A stretch of DNA of 64,000 bases, taken from Eunapius fragilis (Eukaryota; Porifera; Demospongiae; Spongillida; Spongillidae). Location: NCBI GenBank assembly GCA_963681505.1, contig OY811980.1, forward strand, positions 8,003,118 to 8,067,117, given 5' to 3'. Below the pieces are notes generated by a model, which was not told the DNA's origin, made no database searches, and saw only the letters and a program-made list of their open reading frames with translations. Both the position numbers and the translations under genes were made by a program. Of this stretch, positions 47,792 to 62,315 are shown in pieces; position 1 is the first letter of the stretch; every line of letters begins with the position of its first letter.

Positions 47792-49113
47792 CCATTATTG
47801 CTGATATGATGCTTGGCCAGCAGTGACATACAATGAATTTGTTATAGTCACATGCCCAGACCCAGTAATCAACTGGTGAATGTCATTAATACTATAACTT
47901 AATTGGTCTGTAGCGAAAATAAATAATTGCGCACAGACCGAAAGTTGCATATATTATAACGCTCTTAGAACAATGCAAGGTGTTAAAATGCATAGGTCCG
48001 GATTTAATACCAAAATGGCGTATTTACGTGGCTCTAAGGTTTATACAATTCTACAAAGAAGATCCAATGGCTATATGTCCTAGCAGAGTATTGATTCATA
48101 CTATGAAAACCAAGTTCTGTTTTAATGTGATAAGCAATGAGATATGGCTGGACACATTCAACGGCGAGCTGAAAACGAGCCATTGCGCATAGCCACATCG
48201 TCCTGAACGTTTCGTGGTAGATATAGAATTACCTGCCTGCAACGTTTTTAGACATTTCTGAAGAGGTCCCGTCATTGGAAGAGTAGAATACACAACGTTG
48301 AATATATACTTTAACTAGAAAGCAGTATATCTATTACGTAGCAATACTGCGTGAAAGAGTGCTTAAAGTTTCATGATCCAGACAAAACGTCAAGTTTTAT
48401 CGTCTTTCGAGAACTAGATTTTCAAAAATATACCAACCTCTTGTAATTATAACCTTCGTAAAAACAGATATTATCTCTGGTAAAAATCAGTTACAATTTT
48501 TAGTGCAGATATTTGGATACGCGCGCGGAAGTATATTTAACTACCTATATAGTACGCTATCAGTAGTCTTACCCTCACTCCCGCAGCTATATAGCATGCT
48601 ATCAGTGAGTACGATAGCTTTGTCCTTAAAGCATGTTCCATTCTTTGTACCATTTTGGCCACCATCTTAAAATCATGCAGTCGTTTTCCACCACAACAAT
48701 TTTTTTTTTCCATCGTGCGCCTCTATAGATGGGCCATGTGGCTCGCTCCACAACTATCGTACTGGTGTCAATGAACTTATTAGGGACTGCACATGTAATA
48801 AATCACGCATGTAGTACGCTGCTTCTGATTCAGAACACGCATGTGTATGCATTTAATTGGGTGTATTTTATCTGTGCACATCTGTCACTATTACCAAGAT
48901 TCGTATATCATTAGCACTGAACACAATTCCGAACCAGTAATAACTTACATGTATTTTTCCCCCTAATGTTCAGAACCAAAAAAGGGCCACGGTATATATA
49001 CCATTGTGCACTGTGGAATATCACTGACCTAATTACCACTTAATGACAACTCGAAACTCAACAAAACGAAAGCCTCGAACCTCTAAATGCACATTATTGC
49101 GGATTGCAATACG

Positions 49114-49162
<49 letters not shown>

Positions 49163-49779
49163 GAGTAGTCTCGTACCCAGGCCCTAAAATACGTCGTGCG
49201 GTGATGTAATCCACCCGCGCTGTGACGTATTTTAGGGTCTGGGCACGAGATGGTACCGGAGCCGCTGATAAAGCTCTTTGCATGTTCCAACTGTGAAGTG
49301 ATTTGATCATAGAGACAGCAGCTGGTGGATCTAACTACACAGCGAGTGATATGTTTTAGCATGTTGCTAGGTTACAGTTAATTGTTAAGCTACTGCACAG
49401 TTCAGAAACACTTTATCAATCAATGCAAGTTAAGGTTAACACTGATAGGACCAATAAACAATTGCACCTTGGGAAATGCGACACCTTAAGCCAGGTTTCA
49501 AGAGTGACTAGAGGTATATCATATCTGGGTGTTACTGTATGGATTATAGGTAGAGACAGACAGCATAAGAAGAGATAAACAGACACACAAGTAGTTATAA
49601 TGTACAATGTGACAGGGCCGACTTCTGGAATTCCTTATGAAGTATTGAGTTACTTTCCTAGTATCAGTTGGCTGTAATTGTGTCAGTTGGCTGTAATTGT
49701 GTCAGTTGGCTGTAATTGTGCATTTGATCATATACACACACACATAATTTAGTATGCACCAAAAAGTATTAATTTCCTC
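47792..49779. other. Intergenic region upstream of G5 and downstream of G6
   Basis: No gene is recognised. It matches 22440-24459 in order with small indels. A run of about 48 C lies at 49107-49157, next to a small inverted-repeat element. Just inside G5, 47665-47684 is a G-run next to a GT repeat. Confidence 0.65.
49107..49252. repeat. Poly-C run and adjoining inverted-repeat element
   Basis: About 48 C residues precede an imperfect inverted-repeat element (about 49165-49252) beginning GTCTCGTACCCAGGCCCTAA. The homologous site at 23818 has only a six-base C run, so the homopolymer expanded after duplication or is a sequencing artefact. Confidence 0.7.
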
Positions 49780-50848
49780 CTAAATACCACTGGTATCACT
49801 CGGGCGGTGTGATTGGAAGTTTGCATACTGTCCCATCATATCAATATAATCCGCAACAGCTTCATGACAGAACACATATTGCTCCTGCAAATGGTAAGTG
49901 GAAGATAAACTCTATAATACAAAGTCTGAACTAAACTGAACTATTCTGATGTGCTAGAATTATAATAGAAAATCTTGAATTTATGTATATACATGTGTTC
50001 CTTTGATCTGTAGGATGCTTTTTATTGGATGTCATTTATTTGCCAAAAATATTAAAGTGTACACAGATACGCATTATTTACCGATGAAAGGAACAAAAAA
50101 GAATAGTTCAGTTTAGTTCAGACATTGTTAATTTATAGTTGGTACATGTAGATGTAAATTACTTACTGCTGTAGTAATAAAGTTCTGACGATGATTTCGT
50201 GAGGACTTGATGAACTGGAAGAAGTCCACCACATGTTCAGTCTTAAGTCTCTCCATCATGGCATGGATGGTGATGAAGGTACCAGTACGACCCATGCCAT
50301 CACTGAAGGAGAAGGTTATCAATTATACTAATGGTATAGTGATCTAAGTTGGCTTAATATTTCAGGGTTGCAAGGGTTAAAACTACTCACTTGCACACTA
50401 CAGTTGTGACTTTGTTTCCTGTCTGCATTTGAGCTTTGAGCACTGCCTTGTTCATCTTAATAACAGGACCAGTGGATGAGGGCCTGCCATTATCAGGCCA
50501 TCCAGTGTAGTAAAACAGGTGTACTGTGCTACTCTGAGTTGGAACCTAGAAGAAAGAGGTGTGGCTAAAGTGAAGGTGCCTTAGGGGAAGGTCCAGCAGA
50601 TTCAACCCTCCATACCATCACGTGACCACAGTGTTACCTTTCCCTTTCAGTCTCACCTTCTCTTCTTTCAGTTCCAGCCTGTACATCGTAATACCATCCT
50701 TTTCTGAGATGTCAGGATCTCTTGTCAGAGTGACTGCCATTTTCCCATACACCAGTGTCTCTCCTGGTCTCACAGGCCAGTACTGAACCACTCTGTCCTG
50801 TTAGTGAAGGAGCAGTCATACATGCACACAACCAACACACACACACAC

Positions 50849-50930
<82 letters not shown>

Positions 50931-53900
50931 TACCTCATCCAGACGACACAACATGACAATGGTCATACTCTTGAACTCCCACACCATCCTCCAGAAGTCT
51001 TCCACTGTGTTCCCAAGAGGGGCTTGGGCAGCTATGTAGGCATTGCGTACCTTGTATCCCTATATGGAATGATGGAGTGTTACCATGGACATAAATACAT
51101 ATTGAAGCATCACTGACATCTATACAGCTGGCATTGATGTACTCGGATCCTTGTACACCTGTAGGTCTGATACGTGCTCGATTGAGGTTGTCTGAGGGAT
51201 GGGAAGGTGAGAGGGATGGAGGTGAGGAGTGATGGGTGGGGGGGGGAATGATGAGTGAAGGGGTGAGGAGAGAGTGAGAAATGATGGAGGTGAAGAGGTG
51301 TGTGGTGATTGTTGTGATAATTAAAGCATAGTAATGATGGTTAGGAGGTTAGAGCAGAGATGATGGTGTAGGAGGAGGTTAGAGCAGAGGTGATGGTGTA
51401 GGAGGAGGTTAGAGCAGAGGTGATGGTGTAGGAGGAGGTTAGAGCAGAGGTTGTACTCACATGGTACGCGATCTTTGTAGCGATTCTTCTCAACATTGTA
51501 CTGTTGCTTGGCCTCTGAAACATCTCTATCTGTTGGTTTATGGCTAACTTTCTCCAGGAGCTGGGGGAGGAGCATATTGATAACAGTAACTACGGTGCTG
51601 GGATACCCCTAGTGAATCCCCCTAGGGGATTATGCAATCATCACCTCAAACTGCTCTACAAATCCTGAACGTGTAGTCCCATGAGGTACTCTGTGCAGTT
51701 CATTGATCCTGGTGCGCAGCTCAGAGCCTTCCACGTGAGTATCCCCACATGTGATCAGTTCATTGAGGGCATCATGGATGAACACATACTGGGACTGTGG
51801 AGGGAGGAGAACACATACTGTGGATAGTGGAGAGGTGTGGCACAATGTGGTCACCCCTAGCACCAGCCCACCACCACCTACCACCAGCTCATAACATCAG
51901 CCCACCACCACCTCACCAGCCCACCATCACCTCACCAGCCCACCATCACCTACCACCAGCTCATAACATCAGCCGACCATCACCTCAACAGCCCACCATC
52001 ACCTACCACCAGCCCATAACATCAGCCGACCATCACCTCACCATCCCACCACCACCTAACACCAGCTCATAACATCAGCCCACCATCACCTAACACCAGT
52101 TCATAACACCAGCCCATACTACAAAGCACCAATATCTCTATAAACCATCACATGCCTATCAAGGTCCCTACAGATCACCACATACTTACCAAGGTCTCTA
52201 CAGACCATCACATGCTTACCAAGGTCTCTACAGACCATCTTATGCTTACCGAGGTCTCTACATACCATCACATGCTTACCAAGGTCCCTACAGACCATCA
52301 TATGCTTACCAAGGTCTCTACAGACTATCACATGCTTACCAAGGTCTCTACAGACCATCACATGCTTACCAAGGTCTCTATAGACCATCACATGCTTACC
52401 AAGGTCTCTACAGACCATCACATGCTTACCAAGGTCTCTACAGACCATCATATGCTTACCAAGGTCTCTACAGACCATCACATGCTTACCAAGGTCTCTA
52501 CATACCATCACATGCTAACCAAGGTCTCTACAGACCATCACATGCTTACCAAGGTATCTACAGACCACCACATGCTTACCAAGGTCTCTACAGACCATCA
52601 CATGCTTACCAAGGTCTCTACAGACCATCACATGCTTACCAAGGTCTCTACATACCATCACATGCTAACCAAGGTATCTACAGACCACCACATGCTTACC
52701 AAGGTCTCTACAGACCATCATATGCTTACCAAGGTCTCTACAGACCATCACATGCTTACCAAGGTCTCTACATACCATCACATGCTAACCAAGGTCTCTA
52801 CAGACCATCACATGCTTACCAAGGTCTCCACAGACCATCACATGCTTACTAAGGTCTCTACAGACCATCACATGCTTACCAAGGTCTCTACATACCATCA
52901 CATGCTAACCAAGGTCTCTACAGACCATCACATGCTTACCAAGGTCTCTACATACCATCACATGCTTACCAAGGTCTCTACAGACCATCACATGCTTACC
53001 AAGGTCTCTACAAACCATCACATGCTTACCAAGGTCTCCACAGACCATCACATGCTTACCAAGGTCTCCACAGACCATCACATGCTTACTAAGGTCTCTA
53101 CAGACCATCACATGCTTACCAAGGTCTCTACAGACCATCATATGCTTACCAAGGTCTCTACAGACCATCACATGCTTACCAAGGTCTCTACAGACCATCA
53201 CATGCTTACCAAGGTCTCTACAGACCATCACATGCTTACCAAGGTCTCCACAGATCATCACATGCTTACTAAGGTCTCTACAGACCATCACATGCTTACC
53301 AAGGTCTCTACATACCATCACATGCTAACCAAGGTCTCTACAGACCATCACATGCTTACCAAGGTCTCTACATACCATCACATGCTTACCAAGGTCTCTA
53401 CAGACCATCACATGCTTACCAAGGTCTCTACATATCATCACATGCTTACCAAGGTCTCTACAGACCATCATATGCTTACCAAGGTCTCTACAGACCATCA
53501 CATGCTTACCAAGGTCTCTACAGACCATCACATGCTTACCAAGGTCTCTACAGACCATCACATGCTTACCAAGGTCTCTACAGACCATCACATGCTTACC
53601 AAGGTCTCTACAGACCATCATATGCTTACCAAGGTCTCTACAGACCATCATATGCTTACCAAGGTCTCCACAGACCATCACATGCTTACCAAGGTCTCTA
53701 TAGACCATCACATGCTTACCAAGGTCTCTACAGACCATCACATGCTTACCAAGGTCTCTACAGACCATCACATGCTTACCAAGGTCTCTACAGACCATCA
53801 TATGCTTACCAAGGTCTCTACAGACCATCACATGCTTACCAAGGTCTCTACAGACCATCACATGCTTACCAAGGTCTCTACAGACCATCATATGCTTACC

Positions 53901-56644
53901 AAGGTCTCTACAGACCATCATATGCTTACCAAGGTCTCCACAGACCATCACATGCTTACCAAGGTCTCTATAGACCATCACATGCTTACCAAGGTCTCTA
54001 CATACCATCACATGCTTACCAAGGTCTCTACAGTAAATGACCTCTGTCGTCTCATATCTCCAAAGCATTCACACACGTTCACGGAATCCTTCTCCTTCAG
54101 TCGCTCCAACATGCAGTCCAAGATGATGAACACACCAGACCTTCCCACACCTGAGCTACAGTGGACCACCATGGGGGGACCATCTTGTCTGTGTTCACTG
54201 CGCACACGACGGATGAAGCCAATGATGGAGGTGGCAGAGGACGGTACCCCAGTGTCCGGCCATCCCTCATACTGGAAGTGGGAAACCATCACCGCCGCAA
54301 TGCCAGTCTTGAAAGGGTTAAAGGTGCAATTGTTATAAGAGTAGACATGGCCATGATGTAAGTAGGTGTGGCCATAACATAAATAGGTGTGGTCACACTT
54401 ACCATCTCAACTCTCATCCTTCTAGTCACATAGTCAGCATAGGGTGTGGCCTCGTCCAAGGTAACCTTCAGATTAGGTAATGGTTCCGTGGTCCCTCCCA
54501 CATTGTCTGGCCAGTACTGCTCACACTTACGCTACACATCATATGGGCGGACACATAAGACTGGGGAAGAGGGGGAGGGGGCGTGCCTTACCTTCCCTCC
54601 CTCATTGCACTGGGTCAACATGACTATGGTGTCCAATTTGTGCTCCAATACCATCCTCCAGAAGTCTCCTACAGTATTAGGCATGGGGCCCTGAGCCATG
54701 ATGTATGCGTGTGTCTTCTTGTAGCCCTATAAGGGGAGGAGCCATGGTAGTCATGGCAACAAGAAGGGTCATGGTTACTCACATCGCAGTTGACATCAAT
54801 GAAGGAGGCATTGATGTAGTCTGATCCATCTACACCCTCTATCATACGAAGGTGTACCCTGTTGTAGTCATCTTGATGAGAGGGTTAGACGTGGGTGTTG
54901 GTCACTTTGGAATGCTTGAACACAGTAATGCTCACATGGGGATATGTTGTGGAACCTGTTCTTGCTCTTGTTACAGGGAAGAGCAGCTGTCTCTGTGGGG
55001 TGCTGGCATTCGGGGATGGACTGGAACTCTTTGTCAAACATCTTATCTCTGTCCTGATGCATCAAGGTAACGTGGTCTGCAAAGTCTTTGATGTGCACCG
55101 GACCACCAGAAGGTACTAAAGAGAGGAGAGGGGACAGATAAGGAGATAAGGAGAGAAGGGGGAGAAGAGGAGGAAGAGGAGGAGAGGAGGGGGAGGAGGT
55201 GGGAGAGGAGGGGGAGAAGAAGAGAGTAGGAGGGGGAGGAGGTGGGAGAGGAGGAGGAGGAGGAGGGGGAGGAGGGGAGAAGAGGAGGTGGGAGAGGAGG
55301 GGGAGGAGGAGAGGGAGGGGAAGGGAGAAGAGGAGGAGGAGAGAGGAAGAGGAAGGGAGAGGGAGGAGGAGAGGAAGAGGAGGAGAGGGAGGAGGAGAGG
55401 AAAAGGAGGAGGGGGAGGAAGATTAGGGGAGGAGGAGGAGGGAGAGGAGGGAGAGGAGGAGGGAGAGGAGGAGGGAGGGTATGAAAGTTAGTCAAGACTT
55501 GGTCAAGATATCACTAGGCAGTACCATATACCTGCTGCTTGGTTAGACCTGCCTGTTGGTAGTGTTGATACTTTTGCTTTCTGTTCCTCAGTGCTGGTAG
55601 ATAGGTTCTGATTAATGCTCACTGTTTGTACAGGAGGTGGAGTTCCTGGCTCTCGAATTTCTGAGTATATTATCCCAGGATCATTTGACAGCTGGGCTTG
55701 TTTCTTGTTTCTGAATATGCGCACACATGATGGTAAGATGGAGTAGCTCACACATGATGGTAAAATGGGGTAGTTCACACATGATGGTAAGATGGGGTAG
55801 TTCACACATGATGGTAAGATGGGGTAGCTCACACATGATGGTAAGATGGGGCAGCTCACACATGATGGTAAGATGGGGTAGTTCACACATGATGGTAAGA
55901 TGGTAGCTCACACATGATGGTAAAATGGGGTAGTTCACACATGATGGTAAGATGGGGTAGTTCACACATGATGGTAAGATGGAGTAGCTCACACATGATG
56001 GTAAGATGGAGTAGCTCACACATGATGGTAAGATGGGGTAGTTCACACATGATGGTAAGATGGGGTAGTTCACACATGATGGTAAGATGGGGTAGTTCAC
56101 ACATGATGGTAAGATGGGGCAGCTCACACATGATGGTAAGATGGGGTAGCTCACACATGATGGTAAGATGGAGTAGTTCACACATGATGGTAAGATGGAG
56201 TAGCTCACACATGGTACGGTGGCTCGGTAGGTCGCGGGTACGAGCAACGGTCTGAGAGCAAAATTGCGTACGGTCCGAGAGCAAAATTGCGTACGGTCCA
56301 AGAGCAAAATTGCGTACGGTCCAAGAGCAAAATTGCGTACGGTCCGAGAGCAAAATTGCGTACGGTCCGAGAGCAAAATTGCGTACGGTCCGAGAGCAAA
56401 AACGCGCAGGAGCTGAGAGCAAAAATGCGTACGAGCTGAGAGCAGTTGTTTACATTGGATTTAGGCATTACGCCATTTGTTTTTTTTCTTTAAAAAATGG
56501 CTTCCAGATGCATCGCTAGCGTCATCCGTTTGTAACTTTTCCAAGGGCTGTTAACATCCTGAGGCAGCGCAAGGCAGCTATTCTTGATCCCTGATTGCGC
56601 ACCGGTGTGTAACTGTGTGTGGGCATGAGTGTCTTGTGTGTACG

Positions 56645-56685
<41 letters not shown>

Positions 56686-56880
56686 GTGTGTGTGTGCGGG
56701 CGTGTGTATGTGTGTGTGTGTGTATGTGTGTGTGTGTTTGTGTGCGATTCCTTTTACATCGTGATGTGTATCTCTATTTGTCATGCACTGGTACAGTTAA
56801 GAGCAGTCTTGGGAGATTTACCAAAAGCACGGACAGCTGTGGTCTTATCTTATTTACTGTGCACTAAGTCGGCTGACTGA

Positions 56881-56971
<91 letters not shown>

Positions 56972-58028
56972 TTTGTCTGCATCATGCATGTGTATGTTCT
57001 AGGCGTTAAATTTACTTTTAAATCATGCATACTTTCATTTATTGTTTTGTCCCACTATTAATTGGGCCAAGGATCTTGTAACACTCAAGATTGAGACAAT
57101 CAGCTTCAACCGCCCAGAACTCTCTAAGTTGCTGACATGTTGTCCCTCTCTCTCTCTCATTGCGTTGTTGCAGCTTTGATTGCCTCCCTGTCATTCTCAG
57201 GCTTGGGCAGTGCTGTTAACAGTAGGTGACGGCAGTTTTCAACACCAAGGTCTCCCTCTCCAATGCCATGTTTGCTCTGGACTCTCCCATTCCCCAGAGG
57301 GTCTTGTCAGGAATGATAATGATATAAGCTCAACATTTCCACATCTTGTTGGAGTCTCCAACAGAGCTTACCTTCTGTCCGTAGCAGTTAGCCCCTCATG
57401 CTTCCTCTTGGCTACCGGTGGTCCCTTCCCCTTCTGGTGACCAAAAGGGTTGAGAGCAGTATTGGGGTAGAATGGGCACATTAACTGATCGGAAGTATCC
57501 AACTCGAGCCACCACCAATGGCCATCTGGTACTCATTGGAATCCAGGTACAAACCCATATCAGGGGAAGTGACCACCGGTAGCCAAGAGGAAGCATGAGG
57601 AGCTAACTGCTACTGACAGAAGGTAAGCTCTGTTGGCTGGGGAGGAAGACTCCAACAAGATGTGGAAATGTTAAGCTTATATAATTATCATTCCTGACAA
57701 GACCCTCTGGGAAATGGGAGGGTCCAGAGCAGAGATGGCATTGGAGAGGGAGACCTTGGTGTTGAACACTGCCGTCACCTACTGTTAACAGCACTACCCA
57801 AGCCTGAGAATGACAGGGAGGCAATCAAAGCTGCAACAACGCAATGAGAGAGAGAGGGACAACATGTCAGCAACTTAGAGAGTTCTGGGTTGAAGCTGAT
57901 TATCTCAATATTGAGTGTTACAAGATCCTCGGCCCAATCAATAGTGGGACAAAACATTATGCATGATTTAAATGTAAAATTTCCCTTCTTTAACGCCTAG
58001 AACATACACATGCATGATGCAAACAAAA

Positions 58029-58072
<44 letters not shown>

Positions 58073-58296
58073 TTCAGACAGCCGACTTATTGCAAAGTAA
58101 ATAAGACGAGATCACAGCTTTCTATATGCGTAATAAGCTCTGAAGATAAATTGAAAACTAAATTTAGAAAACATAACGTAAATCTCCCAAGACTGCTCTT
58201 AACTGTACCAGTGCATGACAAATAGAGATACACATCACGATGTAAAAGGAATCGCACACAAACACACACACACATACACACACACATACACACGCC

Positions 58297-58336
<40 letters not shown>

Positions 58337-61300
58337 CGTACACACAAGACACTCATGCCCACACACAGTTACACACCGGTGCGCAATCAGGGATCAAGAA
58401 TAGCTGCCTTGCGCTGCCTCAGGATGTTAACAGCCCTTGGAAAAGTTACAAACGGATGACGCTAGCTAGCGATGCATCTGGAAGCCATTTTTTAAAGAAA
58501 AAAAACAAATGGCGTAATGCCTAAATCCAATGTAAACAACTGCTCTCAGCTCGTACGCATTTTTGCTCTCAGCTCCTGCGCGTTTTTGCTCTCGGACCAT
58601 ACGCAATTTTGCTCTCGGACCGTACGCAATTTTGCTCTCGGACCGTACGCAATTTTGCTCTTGGACCGTACGCAATTTTGCTCTCGGACCGTACGCAATT
58701 TTGCTCTCGGACCGTACGCAATTTTGCTCTTGGACCGTACGCAATTTTGCTCTCGGACCGTACGCAATTTTGCTCTTGGACCGTACGCAATTTTGCTCTC
58801 GGACCGTACGCAATTTTGCTCTCAGACCGTTGCTCGTACTCATTTTTGCTCTCAAACCGCTGCTCGTACCCGCGACCTACCGGGCCACCGTACACATGAT
58901 GGTAAGATGGGGTAGTTCACACATGACGGTAAGATGGGGTAGCTCACACATGATGGTAAGATGGGGTAGCTCACACATGACGGTAAGATGGAGCAGCTCA
59001 CACATGATGGTAAGATGGGGTAGTTCACACATGATGGTAAGATGGGGTAGCTCACACATGATGGTAAGATGGGGTAGCTCACACATGATGGTAAGATGGA
59101 GTAGCTCACACATGATGGTAAGATGGAGTAGCTCACACATGATGGTAAGATGGGGTAGTTCACACATGACGGTAAGATGGAGTAGCTCACACATGATGGT
59201 AAGATGGGGTAGCTCACACATGATGGTAAGATGGGGTAGCTCACACATGATGGTAAGATGGGGTAGCTCACACATGATGGTAAGATGGGGTAGCTCACAC
59301 ATGATGGTAAGATGGGGTAGTTCACACATGATGGTAAGATGGGGCAGCTCACACATGATGGTAAGATGGGGTAGCTCACACATGATGGTAAGATGGGGTA
59401 GCTCCCATTAGCTGACCTGTTGCATGTCTTGATCAGGAGAACACTGACAATGATGATGGCTGCCATGACAACAACAGGTACCACCACCACTATGGGTATG
59501 ATGCAGGTCATCATGTCACATGATGCAGCAACAGCAGGTGTTGGTGCTGATGAGGCAGTTGCCATGGTAGTCATTGGTGGTTGGGCTGGCCAATAGATAA
59601 ATATGGCCACCTTCATAACATGCTGATTATACATAGTCTCTTTGTTTACCTGTAGGCATAGCAGTGGTAGTGGTGTTTGCCCCAACACCAGCTGTGGTTC
59701 CAGCACTGACTGATACCACATAGGTCACCATTGGGTCCAGCCCAGTGATGAGGTACGTGGTGATGTCAGCAGTCAGGTTAGCTGTCCCTCCTCCTGTGGT
59801 CCCTCTGGCTCTACTGGTACTGGGTGTCCAGGTGACCAGGTAGTACCTCACAAACCCTCTGGCCTCAACTGGAGACAGAGGCTTCCACCTCAGAAGGATG
59901 GCGCTTACATTTAAGGTGACATTAACATCCAGGGTACCACTGGGAGCTGATGTGTTTGCATAGCAGAGATATCATTAATTAATGCAAACACAACACACAA
60001 ACCCACTAGCACTAACTAATCACATGATGTAACCATGGTAACTCACTAGCACTAGCTACACATATGATGTAACCATAGTAACCCACTAGCACTAGCTACA
60101 CATGTGATGTAACCATGGTAACCCACTAGCACTAGCTACATGATGTAACCATGGTAACCCACTAGCACTAGCTACATGATGTAACCATGGTAACCCACTA
60201 CCACTAGCTACACATGTGATGTAACCATGGTAAACTAATGGAGCACAAAAGGTATGTTTTTTTAACCAGATGTTTGCACCAGACATCATAATGTTTACAA
60301 AAAAAAAGATGTCACCAGCCACCATTATAACAGGGAAACAGGATGTCCCTGCACTATTCTCAGAGTTACTGAAGTTCCTTGGCAGCTGTTGTTCAAAACA
60401 GGAATACTGTTGTGTACGATCATAATCCAAAAGCCACACCCACTGTTGGGTAACCACGGTGACAGTGTCCATATAAGGTTACCAATGTGTCAAACTTTAA
60501 CCCTTAAAGCACTATCTAGTGTGTCATCACTATAACGTGCCAGAGGTCATAGTTTTGGTTCTCCTCCCCTACTTGTACTTACCTAGCTCCTGTGAGTAGA
60601 CCACCACTTGCACTGTGGTGTTCTGTCCTCCTCCAAACACAGCCTGTACTGAGACATTGTATGGTACTCCAGCCTCTGTGACAGGTGGGGATGGGGAGGA
60701 GGAGTGGATAATTGGATTGCCTAGGGCACAACACTTACCATAGCTTTTTGTCAAGGTGTAGTTTTGCAATGTGGTAGTGCCCATCTCTATCAGGTTACCC
60801 TCCGAATATGTTGTCATGGCAACAGCATAGTAGGAAACAGCATTACAGGTCACTACAGGAGCCTCCCACACTATCCTTAGAAGTTGTGGCTGGAGAGTGA
60901 GTCCAGATACCACACCAGCTGTACAGAGGTGGGTCATGTGATTGTATTAAAATACAACTGAGTACGCTTGAGACACACATGAAGGACCTTAGCTTGCTCC
61001 ACAGAGGTACATACTAAATACATGGATGACCCATTATGCACCCATAGGACTTACAAACTGAGAAGTTAGTGGTAGCATAGGCCACTATGGGAACATCATC
61101 TGGAACAGCCACTGATGCCTCACACCTGTAGACATAGCTACCTCCCACAGAGGACCCAGCTATGGTCAGCATGCTCACATTGGACCCTGCAGGGGTCACA
61201 GTCACATTTGTGCCAGGAACCCCAGGATCCAAGGGAGTGAATGTTCCATTTTCCCCACTGATGCTTCTGGACCACCTGAAGACCAAAGAGGGAACAACTG

Positions 61301-62234
61301 ACAGAGGTTTGGCAGCTGTACAGTTGAGCTGGAAGACTGCTTGCTGACAGGAAGTGCCACTGATAGAGGGACTAAGAGTTAGGGCTGAGGGAGAGAACCA
61401 GACATGGAGCATCCAGTACACATGGTATGGAGGACATACCAGTGACCACAACAGAGGCATTAGAAGGGGATGGTGTGTATTGGGTGAAGTATGGAGTGTA
61501 CAGTGTCCCCACCAAGCACTGGTAGATAGTGTTATTGTCCTTTGAGCTCACGGTTGAGAAGGTGAGCGTTGAGGTGTACACATATATGCCTCCTGCAGTA
61601 ACACCAGATGAGGCATTGTTTGCACTTATGCGACCACTGTAAGGTACCACACCATCTGGGCCTATCCACTGGAAGGACAGTGGCCTGTCTGTTAAAGATG
61701 ACATACTGAAGGAGCAACTGTATTCAAGTAAGGCCCCCACAATAGCAGACTTGGGAATTACACCAGGAAATATGTTGCTCACTAAAGGAGAGAAAGAGAC
61801 TGTTTCCAGGCAACTAGTCCCCAGTCCAACCCCTCACCTGTGACGTTGAAGGCATAGCTGGCAGTTCTGCTAACTCCATTTGCACTGGCATTGCATACGT
61901 ACAGCCCTGCATATGACAGGACCACTGGAGATGGCAGTATAAGTGACCTTGATGTGGTACTGCCAGAGGTTGTTTGAGCTCCCACTGATCCAGCAGGGTA
62001 TGAGATCCACATGACATTGGTGGAGTTTGATGTAGCCATGCAGGTCAAGACATATTGTGTTGTAGATCCTAACACAGCTGCAGATGGAGCTCCACTTGTG
62101 ATGGATACTGTAATGGACTGGGCACTGGCTGTATGAAAAACGTTCATATTTATTTAAATCGCTCCCCCAACGATACCTGCTCAGCGTACGATTGAACCCG
62201 CTAGGTATATGTATGTACGTTTATGCATGTGATT

Positions 62235-62315
<81 letters not shown>

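Noticed and set aside
52152-54338. Open plus-strand frame of about 728 codons repeating [10 protein letters not shown]
   Set aside because: It is readthrough of a 30-bp minisatellite whose length is a multiple of three; the array lies in an intron of G6 and is antisense to it. The same reasoning removes the matching minus-strand frames.
58563-59411. Open frames across 58563-59721 repeating SSHMMVRWG or PILPSCVSY
   Set aside because: Repeats of the foldback arm and the 27-bp minisatellite; no start, splice or domain evidence.
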